From Aestuariispira insulae (GTDB taxonomy: Bacteria; Pseudomonadota; Alphaproteobacteria; UBA8366; Aestuariispiraceae): a stretch of DNA of 64,000 bases. The notes beneath the pieces were generated by a model. It ran no database searches, was not told the DNA's origin, and saw only the letters and a program-made list of their open reading frames with translations. The stretch is from NCBI RefSeq assembly GCF_003385955.1, contig NZ_QRDW01000002.1, positions 531,376-595,375 on the forward strand, written 5' to 3'. Made by a program: the position numbers and the translations under genes. How positions within the stretch are numbered: position 1 is the first letter of the stretch; every line of letters starts with the position of its first letter. This document shows, one piece after another, positions 35,603-44,999 of the stretch.

Positions 35603-35648
35603 TTTGCGGAATGTTATTGGCTGTTCTTAAGCCAATTCATAAAAAACT

Positions 35649-36539
35649 TTATCCGAATGGATTGTACCAGAGACCTGTTTCATCCAAGGGGGTTTTTTCC
35701 GGGAGATAAGGGTTTCTCAACTCGATCAGCCTGCGACCCGTTAAGTTGAGTTCCTCTATATGCTGCCCAAAATGCTTCAACAGTAATTTTTCCAGCCGGC
35801 CATCTTCTTTCAGCCGCCTCAAGCCCAACTCCACACGCGCCGCCAGATCAGGTGCTGATCCGGCAACAAAGAAATAGACCGGGAACGGATAATGCAGCAG
35901 CAAAGCCCTGTCAGCGGCCAGATTGGGATAGCGGGCGCGGCGGCTTTCCAACTCGGGCAGGATCTCGTTTACGCCGCGTGGAAAAAAGTCGAAGCGGGAT
36001 TGGGCCAGCATGCCAAACAGACTGTCGTAAGTTGGCGCTCTTTCAACCTTCAGGCCGTTGGCCTCAAGAATCGGTATGTCGTTCCAGCCATTGCCCTGGC
36101 CAAGGGTGTATTGGGTCAGGTCTGCGGCGGTTTGGACCGTGTCATACTTAGGTTGGTCCTCCGCGCGTATCATCAGCACACGATAGCCAAGCAATCCTTT
36201 CATGATTGGGATCCGGATGGGCAGGGCGTTGCGCTCCAGATGATCGCTGGTTGGGGATCGCATGATATTGATCCTCATGCCGGACAAAATCTCGCGCTGG
36301 GTCCGCTTTGTGGTCATGACCAGTTTTGCCGTCCGGATTTCATATCGTCCGAAAAAGTCGCTCGAAGCCTTTAAAGCAAGATCGAGAAGTTCCCGGTCAT
36401 AGCGGTAGCGTACATCCTGTTCCGATTTCGGCTTGGGCAGGATGGCAATATTGTCGGCAAGGGAAGGGGCGGCCTGAAGCGTCAGACAGAGCGCAGGCCA
36501 AATGAGGAACCGAAACAACAAGACAGCAACTCGCACCAA
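35649..36539 (-). CDS. Periplasmic binding-protein-like exported protein with a conserved-looking C-terminal tail
   Basis: About 296 residues with a signal peptide (hydrophobic stretch, then SLADN) and a type 2 periplasmic binding fold: two-lobe pattern with QDVRYRYDRELLDLALKA at the start, YTLGQGNGWNDIPILEANG in the middle and LRRLKEDGRLEKLLLKHFG at the end of the domain. After this comes a 45-residue tail (LTGRRLIELRNPYLPEKTPL) not present in standard SBP_bac_3 proteins. The start is uncertain: TTG 36537-36539 has AGGAA about eight bases upstream, while GTG 36575 has none. No transporter genes adjoin it. Confidence 0.75.
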   Translation of the reverse strand: MVRVAVLLFRFLIWPALCLTLQAAPSLADNIAILPKPKSEQDVRYRYDRELLDLALKASSDFFGRYEIRTAKLVMTTKRTQREILSGMRINIMRSPTSDHLERNALPIRIPIMKGLLGYRVLMIRAEDQPKYDTVQTAADLTQYTLGQGNGWNDIPILEANGLKVERAPTYDSLFGMLAQSRFDFFPRGVNEILPELESRRARYPNLAADRALLLHYPFPVYFFVAGSAPDLAARVELGLRRLKEDGRLEKLLLKHFGQHIEELNLTGRRLIELRNPYLPEKTPLDETGLWYNPFG

Positions 36540-36782
36540 TACAGATTTCCTTCGAACTTCATATGCAGTTATCACCGTTGCGGTTGCGCAACAAATGAAA
36601 TTTTATGGCTTTTGGCATCAGACTTGAAGGATGCATCACCGCTCCCGCCTGCCGCCATTCCCGATCACATAATCGGTCCGGCACAATAAAGGACGGTCCT
36701 AAATTGCGATCCAGGTCGCCATATTCTGCCGCATCATGTCAGCAATTGGCATCCGAAACCTTATCAGACAGGAGATGATGCG

Positions 36783-37379
36783 ATGTTTGGGCTGAAACAA
36801 AAAATTCTGGCACTTTTCTACTTGGCGGCTTTCAGCCCGCTGGCAATATTCACCGAAACAGCGGCGGGACCGACCCAGGCGGAACGGTTGACCATGATCC
36901 TGGAAGATCCCGCGCTTGCGTCAGCGCTGGCTCTGTCCAAAGGCATCGTTGTTGTGCCTCGGGTAACGCAGGGGTCCCTGCTGATGCTGCAGGGGGCGGT
37001 TGGCAACGGAGCGGTCATCATGCGTGATGAGGGGAGCGGTCTTTGGTGTGCGCCTGCCGCTGTCCGGTTTTTGTCCGGCGGCTTTGAGGGCAGAAGCATC
37101 GGGGTCGGGCGAAAGGGGCCGGTGATCCTCTCTGTGCAATCTGGTTTTGTGGCGAAACAGCTATGGGCCAGGTTGGATCTGGTCAGCGACACCGTACGCA
37201 TGGACGATATGCCTGGAGGGGATGCAGAGGCGGATATTCTCTATCTCGGGCCGGATCCAATCCGCGGCTTTGTCATCAATTCCGGCAGCAGTTTCCTGGA
37301 TGATCTGTTCGGCAGTGCAGAGATTGAAACACCCTGTTCTTATTATGCGCTGGCGGATGTGATGAAGCTCTTGGATTGA
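36783..37379 (+). CDS. Exported SYLF/Ysc84-like protein
   Basis: A 198-residue protein with a signal peptide (residues 1-28). The core, GIVVVPRVTQGSLLML...GNGAVIMRDEGSGLWCAPAAVRF (core ALSKGIVVVPRV and WCAPAAVRF), followed by VILSVQSGFV, resembles the lipid-binding SYLF (Ysc84) domain, in which a glycine-rich hydrophobic sheet binds phosphoinositides in eukaryotes; bacterial roles are unclear. Confidence in the family is moderate. ATG 36783 has AGGAG upstream (CAGGAGATG...). Divergent from the binding-protein-like gene; maeB follows after 195 nt. Confidence 0.65.
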   Translation: MFGLKQKILALFYLAAFSPLAIFTETAAGPTQAERLTMILEDPALASALALSKGIVVVPRVTQGSLLMLQGAVGNGAVIMRDEGSGLWCAPAAVRFLSGGFEGRSIGVGRKGPVILSVQSGFVAKQLWARLDLVSDTVRMDDMPGGDAEADILYLGPDPIRGFVINSGSSFLDDLFGSAEIETPCSYYALADVMKLLD

Positions 37380-37574
37380 TGGTGATGGCGTCTGGGAGCA
37401 TCCCTTTTGAAACAACCCAGCATATCACCATGCGTGAAAAGCATGAATGCGCCGGAAAGCCCCTGTTTTGCGTCTTTTTCTTTTCGGCAAAATGCTTATG
37501 GTAGGCCGGACAAGGGATAATCAGCCGCCGCCGGTTGGCAGGCAGGCGAACCATCAGAGAGAACGAGGTCCAAC

Positions 37575-39860
37575 GTGGCGGAAGATATCGAAAAGGAAGC
37601 GCTTTATTATCACCGGATGGCTCCGGCCGGAAAGCTGAGCGTTCAGGCGACCAAGCCGCTGGCCAACCAGCGCGATTTGAGTCTGGCCTATTCCCCCGGT
37701 GTGGCTGCGGCTTGCAACCTGATCAAGGATGATCCCAACGAGGTCGCCTCTGTCACCGCGCGCGGCAATCTGATCGGTGTGGTCTCCAACGGCACGGCCG
37801 TTTTGGGGCTGGGCAATATTGGGCCGCTCGCCTCGAAACCGGTGATGGAAGGCAAAGCGGTTTTGTTCAAGAAATTTGCCGGGATCGACGTATTCGATAT
37901 CGAGGTCGATCAGACCGATGTCGACAAATTCTGTGATGTGGTCGCCGCCCTGGAGCCGACCTTTGGCGGCATCAACCTGGAAGATATCAAGGCGCCCGAG
38001 TGTTTTGAGATTGAAAAACGCCTGCGCCAGCGCATGAATATCCCGGTCTTCCATGATGATCAGCACGGCACCGCGATCATTGTCGCAGCGGCGGTCTATA
38101 ACGGCCTGGAAATTGTCGGCAAGAAATTTGAAGATGTGAAGATAGTATGTTCCGGTGCGGGAGCAGCGGCACTGGCTTGCCTGAACATGTTGGTTTCCAT
38201 GGGCGCCAAGCGTGAGAATATCACCGTCTGTGATATCGAAGGCGTGGTCTATAAAGGCCGAGAAGCCCTGATGGACGAATATAAGGGTGTATACGCACAA
38301 GAAACAGACGCGCGCAGCCTGGATGATGTGATTGGCGAAGCGGACGTCTTCATGGGGCTGTCCGCGCCCCGGGTGCTGAAACCCGAAATGGTCAAGAAAA
38401 TGGCCAAGGATCCCTTGATCCTGGCACTGGCCAATCCGACCCCTGAGATTCTTCCCGAGGAGGCGCTGGCGGTTCGGCCCGATGCCATTATGGCCACCGG
38501 CCGCTCGGACTATCCCAACCAAGTCAATAACGTTCTTTGCTTCCCCTTTATCTTCCGTGGCGCGCTGGATGTTGGCGCGACCGAGATCAATGAGGAAATG
38601 AAGGTTGCCTGTGTGAAGGCGATCGCGTCGCTGGCTAGGAAAGAAGCTTCTGATATTGTCGCCAATGCCTATAAGTCTGACGACCTGTCCGGTTTTGGCC
38701 GGCAATATCTGATCCCGAAACCCTTTGATCCGCGCCTGATCCTGGAAGTTGCACCGGCGGTTGCAAAAGCGGCGATGGATAGTGGCGTTGCCACCCGCCC
38801 GATTGAAGATATGGAAGCCTATGAGCAAAAGCTGAGCGGTTTTGTCTATCGCTCGGGGACGGTGATGAAGCCGATTTTCGACCGGGCGATCCGAAATCCC
38901 AAGCGAGTGGTCTTCACCGAGGGTGAGGAAGAGCGCGTCTTACGTGCGGTCCAGTTCATTGTTGATGACGGCATTGCCAAACCGGTTCTGGTCGGGCGGC
39001 GCGATGTGGTCGCCAATCGTATCGAAAAGCTGGGGCTGCGCCTGAGAATTGATGAGGATTTCGAACTCTGTGATCCGCAGAATGATCCGCGCTACCGCGA
39101 ATATTGGCAGCTTTATCATCAGCTTTTGGGCCGGAACGGCATTTCGCAGGATTTTGCCCGTACTGTTGTGCGCACCCGAACCACGGTGATCGGCTGTTTG
39201 ATGCTAAAACGTGGCGAGGTGGATGCCATGATCTGCGGCACCATCGGTCTTTTTGGCAAACATCTGCGCCATGTTCAGGAAGTGATCGGTACCGCGGAAG
39301 GCGTGCGGGATTTGTCGACCATCAATATGCTGGTTTTGAACAAGGGTATTGTTTTCATCTCCGACACCCATGTGACCGAAGAGCCGACAGCCGTCGAGCT
39401 GGCGGAAATGGCGGTTCTTTCGGCGAAAGAGGTGAAGACCTTTGGCATCGAGCCCAAGATCGCCATGCTGTCCCATTCCAATTTCGGCTCTTCGAAAAAG
39501 GCATCTGCGGTCAAGGTGCGCGAGGCGGTGGAAATCCTGCAGCGGGATTATCCGGATCTGGAGGTCGAAGGTGAGATGCATGCGGATACGGCGCTGAATG
39601 AAGAATTGCGCGAGAGCTTCCTCTCCGATTCGAAATTGAGCGGTGAGGCCAATCTGATGATCATGCCGAATCTGGATGCCGCGAATATTTCATACAATAT
39701 GCTTAAGATGCTGGGCGACGGATTGTCTGTCGGGCCGATCCTGGTCGGGGCGGCGCAGCCGGTCCATATTCTCACACCGTCCTTGACGGTGCGCGGGATC
39801 GTCAATATGACGGCAGTAGCTGTGGCGGATGCGCAGAAACACGAGATGGATCAAAGCTGA
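37575..39860 (+). CDS. maeB: NADP-dependent malic enzyme with C-terminal phosphotransacetylase-like domain
   Basis: Oxidative decarboxylation of malate to pyruvate, giving NADPH. The 761-residue protein has the full MaeB architecture: malic enzyme part (residues about 1-425) with YSPGVAAAC, the metal site [10 protein letters not shown] and the nucleotide loop [12 protein letters not shown], then a phosphate-acetyltransferase-like domain (about 430-761) that in known MaeB enzymes is regulatory, binding acetyl-CoA. The start is GTG 37575 with GAGG upstream. mgtE follows after 39 nt without a terminator, so they may be co-transcribed. Confidence 0.95.
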   Translation: MAEDIEKEALYYHRMAPAGKLSVQATKPLANQRDLSLAYSPGVAAACNLIKDDPNEVASVTARGNLIGVVSNGTAVLGLGNIGPLASKPVMEGKAVLFKKFAGIDVFDIEVDQTDVDKFCDVVAALEPTFGGINLEDIKAPECFEIEKRLRQRMNIPVFHDDQHGTAIIVAAAVYNGLEIVGKKFEDVKIVCSGAGAAALACLNMLVSMGAKRENITVCDIEGVVYKGREALMDEYKGVYAQETDARSLDDVIGEADVFMGLSAPRVLKPEMVKKMAKDPLILALANPTPEILPEEALAVRPDAIMATGRSDYPNQVNNVLCFPFIFRGALDVGATEINEEMKVACVKAIASLARKEASDIVANAYKSDDLSGFGRQYLIPKPFDPRLILEVAPAVAKAAMDSGVATRPIEDMEAYEQKLSGFVYRSGTVMKPIFDRAIRNPKRVVFTEGEEERVLRAVQFIVDDGIAKPVLVGRRDVVANRIEKLGLRLRIDEDFELCDPQNDPRYREYWQLYHQLLGRNGISQDFARTVVRTRTTVIGCLMLKRGEVDAMICGTIGLFGKHLRHVQEVIGTAEGVRDLSTINMLVLNKGIVFISDTHVTEEPTAVELAEMAVLSAKEVKTFGIEPKIAMLSHSNFGSSKKASAVKVREAVEILQRDYPDLEVEGEMHADTALNEELRESFLSDSKLSGEANLMIMPNLDAANISYNMLKMLGDGLSVGPILVGAAQPVHILTPSLTVRGIVNMTAVAVADAQKHEMDQS

Positions 39861-39899
39861 TCCGGACATAAAAACAACCGACCGACAGGGGAGGGGCCC

Positions 39900-41294
39900 G
39901 TGGACGCAACAGAAACTGCGCAGGAAATTGATGTTGATGCGCTGGATCGATACGGCCTCTCCGAGGAACTGATCGACGATATCGAAGTAGGCCTGCTGGA
40001 AAGCAAGCCGGTCGATTACTTCCAGGCCTTGCTGGAACCCCTCCACGCGGCGGATATTGCCGATCTGCTGGAGCAATTGTCGGGTGGCGAGCGTGAACAA
40101 CTCATCGAACTGATGGGGGATTTGTTCGATGCGGAAGTCTACAGCCATCTGGATTATACCGTCCGAGAGGATGTGGTCGAGGATCTCGATACCGAAAAGA
40201 TGGCCGAGATCGTCAATGATCTGGCCTCCGATGATGCGATCGACTTCCTTGAGGATCTCGATGAAGAAGAACAGCGGGAGCTGCTGGATGCCATTCCGGC
40301 GGAAGACCGCGCCTTTTATGAAAAACATCTCTCTTATCCGGATGAATCCGCTGGGCGTCTGATGCAGCGCGAAGTGGTCACGGTGCCAAGCTTTTGGACC
40401 GTGGGGCAGACCATCGACCATATGCGCGACAAGAAAATCGAACTGCCGGATGATTTCTACAACCTGATCATTGTGGATCCATCTCACCATCCGGTGGGTA
40501 TGGTGAAGCTTTCCAAGCTTTTGCGCACCAAACGCCCGACCCCGATTGCCAATATCATGTGGGAGGATATGAAGATCATCCCGGTCAATATGGACCAGGA
40601 GGATGCGGCCTATCTGTTCCGGCAATATGGACTGGTTGAAGCTCCTGTGGTGGAAGAGGGCGGCCGCCTGGTCGGGGTGATCACGGTGGATGATATCGTC
40701 GAGGTTCTCGATGAAGAGCATGAAGAGGATATCCTCAAGCTTGGTGGGGTGAAGGAGGATGACCTTTATTCCGACGTGGTTGAGACAACCCGTCTGCGCT
40801 TTTCCTGGTTGCTGGTCAATCTGGGCACTGCGATTGCGGCCAGTCTGGTGATCGGACTGTTTGAAACAGCGCTGGAAAAGGTGGTGGCCCTGGCCATCCT
40901 GATGCCGATCGTGGCGTCCATGGGCGGTAATGCGGGCACTCAGACCCTGACGGTTGCCGTGCGCGCGCTGGCCACCAACGAACTGACCACCTCCAACGCC
41001 TTCAGGATTGTCGGCAAAGAGGTTCTGGTCGGCGGCATTAACGGTATCTTGTTTGCAATCCTCATGGGGCTGGTCTCCTGGGCCTGGTTCCAGGATCCCG
41101 CCCTTGGCGGTGTGATCGCCTGTGCCATGGTGGTTAATATGCTGGCAGCCGGCCTGGCCGGCACCCTGATCCCGTTGGGGCTGGAGAAGCTGGGCAAAGA
41201 CCCGGCCATTGCCTCGACTGTCTTCCTGACCACCATCACCGATGTGGTCGGTTTCTTTTCCTTCTTGGGGTTGGCGGCCTGGGTGCTTTTGTAA
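39900..41294 (+). CDS. mgtE: Magnesium channel/transporter MgtE
   Basis: Mg2+-gated Mg2+ channel of 464 residues. The cytosolic N-domain (residues about 30-140) has the helical superfamily pattern with paired acidic residues, two CBS domains follow (about 145-270, including VGVITVDDIVEVLDEEHEED), then five membrane helices with the pore motif GGNAGTQ. The N-domain and CBS acidic sites act as the Mg2+ sensor. GTG start at 39900 with GGGGAGGGG upstream. No M-box or mgtA-type leader fits in the 39-nt gap to maeB. Confidence 0.94.
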   Translation: MDATETAQEIDVDALDRYGLSEELIDDIEVGLLESKPVDYFQALLEPLHAADIADLLEQLSGGEREQLIELMGDLFDAEVYSHLDYTVREDVVEDLDTEKMAEIVNDLASDDAIDFLEDLDEEEQRELLDAIPAEDRAFYEKHLSYPDESAGRLMQREVVTVPSFWTVGQTIDHMRDKKIELPDDFYNLIIVDPSHHPVGMVKLSKLLRTKRPTPIANIMWEDMKIIPVNMDQEDAAYLFRQYGLVEAPVVEEGGRLVGVITVDDIVEVLDEEHEEDILKLGGVKEDDLYSDVVETTRLRFSWLLVNLGTAIAASLVIGLFETALEKVVALAILMPIVASMGGNAGTQTLTVAVRALATNELTTSNAFRIVGKEVLVGGINGILFAILMGLVSWAWFQDPALGGVIACAMVVNMLAAGLAGTLIPLGLEKLGKDPAIASTVFLTTITDVVGFFSFLGLAAWVLL

Positions 41295-41371
41295 CGGTTT
41301 GAAAAGGCGGTAATCTTAGCCATCTGGCAGGGTTGTTGCTTGTCTCCTTACCATACAGAAGGAGATAACCC

Positions 41372-42025
41372 ATGGAACGCAGCAATGCAGAAGTAATGCG
41401 CGTGGCCACCCAGTTCGAGGCAATGCGCCGCACGGTTTCCGTTGATCCCGACAATGCCGATATGACGCGGCAAAAGGGCCGCGAAGAATTCTATAATTCC
41501 TTTATGGGCCGGTATGGCCTGCCGGGATCGGCGAAGGATCCGGCAATCACAGATTTGCCGGGCCTGGCGGAGGCCTATGATCTTTCCAGCATGTCTGTGC
41601 GCGAGGTGATCGCGCTGGCGGGGGATTTGATGAAGGCCGGTATGGGCCAGGGGTTGGAAACCAGCCTGCTCGGATTTGATTTTTCTAATCTGCCCTTTGC
41701 CGAGGATCCGATTTTTCACCAATCGCCACTATTTTTCATCAACAGCACGCTCGGGCTGCCCGGACGCCGGGACCGTAGCTATGATTGGATCATGGAATAT
41801 GAGGCCCAGCTTAAGCATCTGACGGAAGAAGGTGGCGATGCCAGGGCGATTGACGCTACCCGCAATGTGCTGGGTCAGTTGCGCAAGCTTCAGGCGGAAC
41901 GCAATATGTATGCGGCCATGGGCCTGGATGGGGGTGATGACGAGGATGTCGGCCAGGATGGTTTTTATAACCAAGGCCTGTTATCCCCGGCGCTGACCAT
42001 GCTGGCGGCAGAGATGGATCGCTGA
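41372..42025 (+). CDS. Uncharacterised acidic protein
   Basis: A 217-residue protein I do not recognise. It has no signal peptide or membrane helix. It has an N-terminal polar helix (NAEVMRVATQFEAMRR), a middle part rich in small residues, a SYDWIMEYEAQLKHL helix with coiled-coil character near residue 140-175, and an acidic run (GGDDEDVGQD). AAGGAG lies eight bases before ATG, one of the strongest ribosome-binding sites in the window. It lies between mgtE (77 nt) and the liuR promoter, on the same strand. Confidence 0.7.
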   Translation: MERSNAEVMRVATQFEAMRRTVSVDPDNADMTRQKGREEFYNSFMGRYGLPGSAKDPAITDLPGLAEAYDLSSMSVREVIALAGDLMKAGMGQGLETSLLGFDFSNLPFAEDPIFHQSPLFFINSTLGLPGRRDRSYDWIMEYEAQLKHLTEEGGDARAIDATRNVLGQLRKLQAERNMYAAMGLDGGDDEDVGQDGFYNQGLLSPALTMLAAEMDR

Positions 42026-42078
42026 CACCTCTGGCGGCTTGCTCCAGTTAGATCGGTTGGTGGTGGGGTCAAAAAACA

Positions 42079-42096
42079 CTTTACGTTAACGTAAAG
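42079..42096. promoter_or_regulatory. LiuR-type operator before liuR
   Basis: CTTTACGTTAACGTAAAG is a perfect 18-bp palindrome whose 16-bp core TTTACGTTAACGTAAA recurs exactly at 49735. It closely resembles the known LiuR motif of proteobacteria. TTTACG (42080-42085) can serve as -35, with N17 and TAATGT (42103-42108) as -10, so the site overlaps the promoter of the regulator gene itself. Confidence 0.85.
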
Positions 42097-42152
42097 GTAA
42101 ATTAATGTTCCTGTCACAGGGCGCACATGCCTGCGCAGACAGGAAGGATTTC

Positions 42153-42548
42153 ATGGCTTCGGAATATACGATCCGCGATCTGGCCTCCGAGTTCGAGGTG
42201 ACCACCCGGACCATCCGCTTTTATGAGGATCAGGGGCTGTTGATGCCTGAACGGCGTGGCCAGCACCGGATATTTTCCTTGCGGGACCGCATTCGTCTGC
42301 GCCTGATCCTGCGTGGCAAGCGTTTGGGATTCTCATTGGCAGAGATCCGTGAAATCATCGATATGTATGACGAGCAGCCGGGCGAGGTGGGGCAGTTGGA
42401 GCATTTCCTGGAGAAGCTGGAAATGCGCCGCGCCGATCTGCAGGAAAAACTGAATGATATCGAGATGACGCTCTCTGAGCTTGATGCGGTGGAGGCTGTC
42501 TGCCGTCAGCGCCTGACCGACATGAAAAAGGGGAAGGCGGCAGAATGA
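42153..42548 (+). CDS. liuR: MerR-family regulator of leucine/branched-chain catabolism
   Basis: A 131-residue MerR protein: HTH YTIRDLASEFEVTTRTIRFYE (core RDLASEFEVTTRTIRFYEDQ), wing RRGQHRIFSLRDRIRLRLIL and a C-terminal coiled coil (LEKLEMRRADLQEKLNDIE). No cysteine metal site is present; LiuR proteins are thought to sense branched-chain acyl-CoA intermediates. The AGGAAGG before ATG 42153 fixes the start. Its position (upstream of thioesterases and isovaleryl-CoA dehydrogenase) and the palindromes at 42079 and 49735 support the name. Its stop overlaps the next start codon by four bases. Confidence 0.88.
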   Translation: MASEYTIRDLASEFEVTTRTIRFYEDQGLLMPERRGQHRIFSLRDRIRLRLILRGKRLGFSLAEIREIIDMYDEQPGEVGQLEHFLEKLEMRRADLQEKLNDIEMTLSELDAVEAVCRQRLTDMKKGKAAE

Positions 42549-42976
42549 GCGATGAAATCCTGACTTTTAAGGGAACCGTCTACCCCTGGCATTGCGACCA
42601 TATGGGGCATATGAATGTGATGTGGTATGTGGGCCGGTTTGACGAGGCCACCTGGCATTTTCTGGCGGAATTCGGCCTGAGTAATGAGGCGTTCGAAAGC
42701 CGCAATATCGGCATGGCGGCGCTTGAACAGACCGTTCAATATAAGCGCGAATTGCATGCCGGTGCCCAGATTGAAATCTGGTCCCGCCTGATCAGCGTTA
42801 CGGAAAAAGTGATCGAGTTCGAGCACCGCATGGTGAACAGCAATTCCCGTGACGATTGTGCCTTCATCCGCAACACGGCGATTTGTCTCGACCGGATTGA
42901 GCGCCGGGGCTGCAAATTCCCGGATGAGATATACATCCGACTGCGTGCCGGGCTGGAGGCTGCGGGCCATGCCTGA
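42545..42976 (+). CDS. Acyl-CoA thioesterase, hot-dog fold (4-hydroxybenzoyl-CoA thioesterase/YbgC-like)
   Basis: A 143-residue single hot-dog domain with the YbgC/FadM-type N-terminus WHCDHMGHMNVMWYVGRFDE (core CDHMGHMNVMWY), in which the Asp at residue 18 is the usual catalytic carboxylate. It likely hydrolyses a short- or branched-chain acyl-CoA to relieve CoA sequestration. ATGA overlap with liuR and an eight-base overlap with the next thioesterase gene tie it to the LiuR-controlled unit. Confidence 0.85.
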   Translation: MSDEILTFKGTVYPWHCDHMGHMNVMWYVGRFDEATWHFLAEFGLSNEAFESRNIGMAALEQTVQYKRELHAGAQIEIWSRLISVTEKVIEFEHRMVNSNSRDDCAFIRNTAICLDRIERRGCKFPDEIYIRLRAGLEAAGHA

Positions 42977-43439
42977 CTTCAAGACCCGCAATCCGGATTT
43001 CGCCAAACGTGTGGCGGAGAGCTTTCAACGTCAGAGCTTCATGACAACGCTTGGCGCGGAATTGACCTCTGTGGAGGCCGGGGGCGTTGAGATCCGGTTG
43101 CCTTACCGGGACGATCTCTGCCAGCAGCATGGCTATTTCCATGGCGGCGTGATCGGAACGCTTGCGGATAATGCGGGCGGCTATGCGGCCTTTTCCCTGA
43201 TGGGGGCGGAGGATTCGGTCCTCACTGTTGAATATAAAATGAATATTGTCGCGCCGGGCGATGGAGAGCAACTGGTTGCGCGGGGCCGTGTCTTGCGGGC
43301 CGGTCGGACCTTGACGGTCTGCCAGGCCGATGTCTTTGCCGTCAAGGACGGGCGGGAGAAGCTCTGTGCCACGGCGCTTTGTACCCTGATGACCATGGCG
43401 GGGGCCTCAGACGGGCCGTCGCCTGCGAAGAGCAACTGA
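42969..43439 (+). CDS. PaaI-family acyl-CoA thioesterase
   Basis: A 156-residue hot-dog protein with the PaaI signature CQQHGYFHGGVIGTLADNAGG (core HGYFHGGVIGTLAD), the His-Gly-Gly helix start and acidic residue that form the thioester site. The correct start is ATG 42969, overlapping the previous gene by eight bases; the frame is open much further upstream but that is the previous gene's shadow. Two different thioesterases side by side suggest complementary substrates in the leucine pathway region. Isovaleryl-CoA dehydrogenase begins 37 nt later. Confidence 0.87.
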   Translation: MPDFKTRNPDFAKRVAESFQRQSFMTTLGAELTSVEAGGVEIRLPYRDDLCQQHGYFHGGVIGTLADNAGGYAAFSLMGAEDSVLTVEYKMNIVAPGDGEQLVARGRVLRAGRTLTVCQADVFAVKDGREKLCATALCTLMTMAGASDGPSPAKSN

Positions 43440-43476
43440 ATTTTTTTTGATGATATGATCCTTTGGAGCTCCAGAC

Positions 43477-44649
43477 ATGATCCCCAATGAATATCCAAGC
43501 CTGAATTTCGATCTGGGTGACACCGCCGAGATGATCCGTGACACGGTCAAATCCTTTGCCGCGGACGAGATTGCGCCGCGTGCGGCTGAAATTGACCAGG
43601 TGAATGATTTCCCCGCCGACCTGTGGCAGAAAATGGGTTCCCTCGGCTTGCTGGGAATCACTGCGAAAGAGGAATATGGCGGGTCCGGTATGGGCTATCT
43701 CGAGCATGTGATCGCGATGGAGGAAATCTCCCGTGCCTCCGCCAGTGTGGGGTTGAGTTATGGCGCGCATTCCAATCTCTGTGTGAACCAGATCCACCGA
43801 AACGGCACGGAAGAGCAGAAACAGAAATACCTGCCGAAACTCATATCGGGTGAGCATGTGGGGGCACTGGCCATGTCCGAGCCTGGTGCCGGTTCCGACG
43901 TGGTTTCCATGAAGCTGCGCGCGGAGAAGAAAGGCGACCGCTATGTTCTGAACGGCACCAAAATGTGGATTACCAACGGCCCGGATGCCGACACATTGGT
44001 GATCTATGCCAAGACCGATCCGGAGGCGGGCAAACGTGGTATTACTGCCTTCCTGGTGGAGAAAGGCTTCAAGGGTTTTTCCGTGGCGCAAAAACTGGAC
44101 AAGCTGGGCATGCGCGGTTCCAACACTGGTGAATTGGTGTTTGAGGATTGTGAGGTTCCTGAAGAAAATATTTTGGGGGGCCTTGGCAAGGGCGTTAATG
44201 TTCTGATGAGCGGCCTTGATTACGAGCGCGCGGTTCTTTCCGGCGGGCCGACCGGGATCATGCAGGCGGCCATGGATGTGGTGCTGCCCTACATACATGA
44301 ACGCAAACAGTTTGGTCAGGCGATCGGCGAATTTCAGCTGATGCAGGGCAAGATCGCGGATATGTATACCACGATGAATGCCACCAAGGCCTATGTCTAT
44401 GCGGTGGCCAAGGCCTGCGATCGGGGCGAGACCACCAGGAAGGACGCCGCCGGTGCGATCCTCTATTCAGCGGAAAAAGCGACCTGGATGGCGCTGGAGG
44501 CAATTCAGATCCTGGGTGGCAACGGCTATATCAACGAATATCCGACAGGCCGCCTTTTACGTGATGCCAAGCTCTATGAGATTGGCGCAGGCACATCCGA
44601 GATTCGCCGCATGCTGATCGGCCGGGAGATTTTCGAAGAAACACGTTAA
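43477..44649 (+). CDS. ivd: Isovaleryl-CoA dehydrogenase
   Basis: FAD enzyme that oxidises isovaleryl-CoA to 3-methylcrotonyl-CoA, the first committed step of leucine degradation (liuA). The 390-residue protein carries the isovaleryl-type catalytic glutamate in [12 protein letters not shown] (E250), rather than the C-terminal Glu of short-chain enzymes, plus [13 protein letters not shown] and [17 protein letters not shown] precedes the ATG. It follows liuR and the thioesterase genes on one strand and is closed by a terminator; the next pathway genes (liuBCDE) lie 5 kb away under a second LiuR-type site. Confidence 0.95.
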   Translation: MIPNEYPSLNFDLGDTAEMIRDTVKSFAADEIAPRAAEIDQVNDFPADLWQKMGSLGLLGITAKEEYGGSGMGYLEHVIAMEEISRASASVGLSYGAHSNLCVNQIHRNGTEEQKQKYLPKLISGEHVGALAMSEPGAGSDVVSMKLRAEKKGDRYVLNGTKMWITNGPDADTLVIYAKTDPEAGKRGITAFLVEKGFKGFSVAQKLDKLGMRGSNTGELVFEDCEVPEENILGGLGKGVNVLMSGLDYERAVLSGGPTGIMQAAMDVVLPYIHERKQFGQAIGEFQLMQGKIADMYTTMNATKAYVYAVAKACDRGETTRKDAAGAILYSAEKATWMALEAIQILGGNGYINEYPTGRLLRDAKLYEIGAGTSEIRRMLIGREIFEETR

Positions 44650-44659
44650 GGGCGGTTAC

Positions 44660-44698
44660 AAAAGGGGCGGTGTTTTTTGGATTTCGCCCCCCTTTTTT
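44660..44698 (+). terminator. Terminator after ivd
   Basis: AAAAGGGGCG (from 44660) can pair with CGCCCCCCTTTT (from 44685); a T-run follows (TTTTTT, 44693-44698). Confidence 0.75.
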
Positions 44699-44706
44699 GC
44701 TATAAT
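44677..44706 (+). promoter_or_regulatory. Predicted promoter of the 55-residue gene, nested in the ivd terminator
   Basis: TTGGAT (44677-44682), an 18-bp spacer, and a perfect TATAAT (44701-44706). The -35 element lies in the loop of the ivd terminator. It would start a transcript about 50 nt before the small gene. Confidence 0.5.
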
Positions 44707-44762
44707 ACCTGGAATCGTGGGCACACGAAGACCGGTAACGTCACACAGGAGGCCAGCGGCAG

Positions 44763-44930
44763 ATGAAAGCTTGGGAAAAATTGGAACGTCGGGATAGTGA
44801 AGATCGCCGCGGTCTGCAACGCAGCTTTGGTGGACAGGACCGCCGCAGCGGCATTGATCGCCGGGAACATCCGGAAGCCTGGGATACCTATTGGAGCGCT
44901 AAAGAAAGCGTGAATGGGAAAACACAATAA
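44763..44930 (+). CDS. Small Arg-rich protein with repeated DRR motifs (55 residues)
   Basis: ATG 44763 to TAA 44930, preceded by AGGAGG about ten bases upstream and by a good promoter (TATAAT). The peptide contains ERRDSEDRRG and GQDRRSGIDRREH: Arg-Arg pairs at regular spacing, flanked by an aromatic C-terminus (AWDTYWSAKES). Such DRR-X(4)-DRR patterns also occur in linkers of PilZ-domain and other signalling proteins, but I cannot name the family. No signal peptide or membrane segment. The strong ribosome-binding site and separate promoter argue that it is real. Confidence 0.6.
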   Translation: MKAWEKLERRDSEDRRGLQRSFGGQDRRSGIDRREHPEAWDTYWSAKESVNGKTQ

Positions 44931-44999
44931 TCATTGGATGAAACCGCATTTGCCTGCCTATAGTCTTGTCTGGATGTCAGGATCAGGCGGGAATAAGTG

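Noticed and set aside
39861..39899. Mg2+ M-box riboswitch before mgtE
   Set aside because: Only 39 nt separate it from maeB, far too short for the aptamer.
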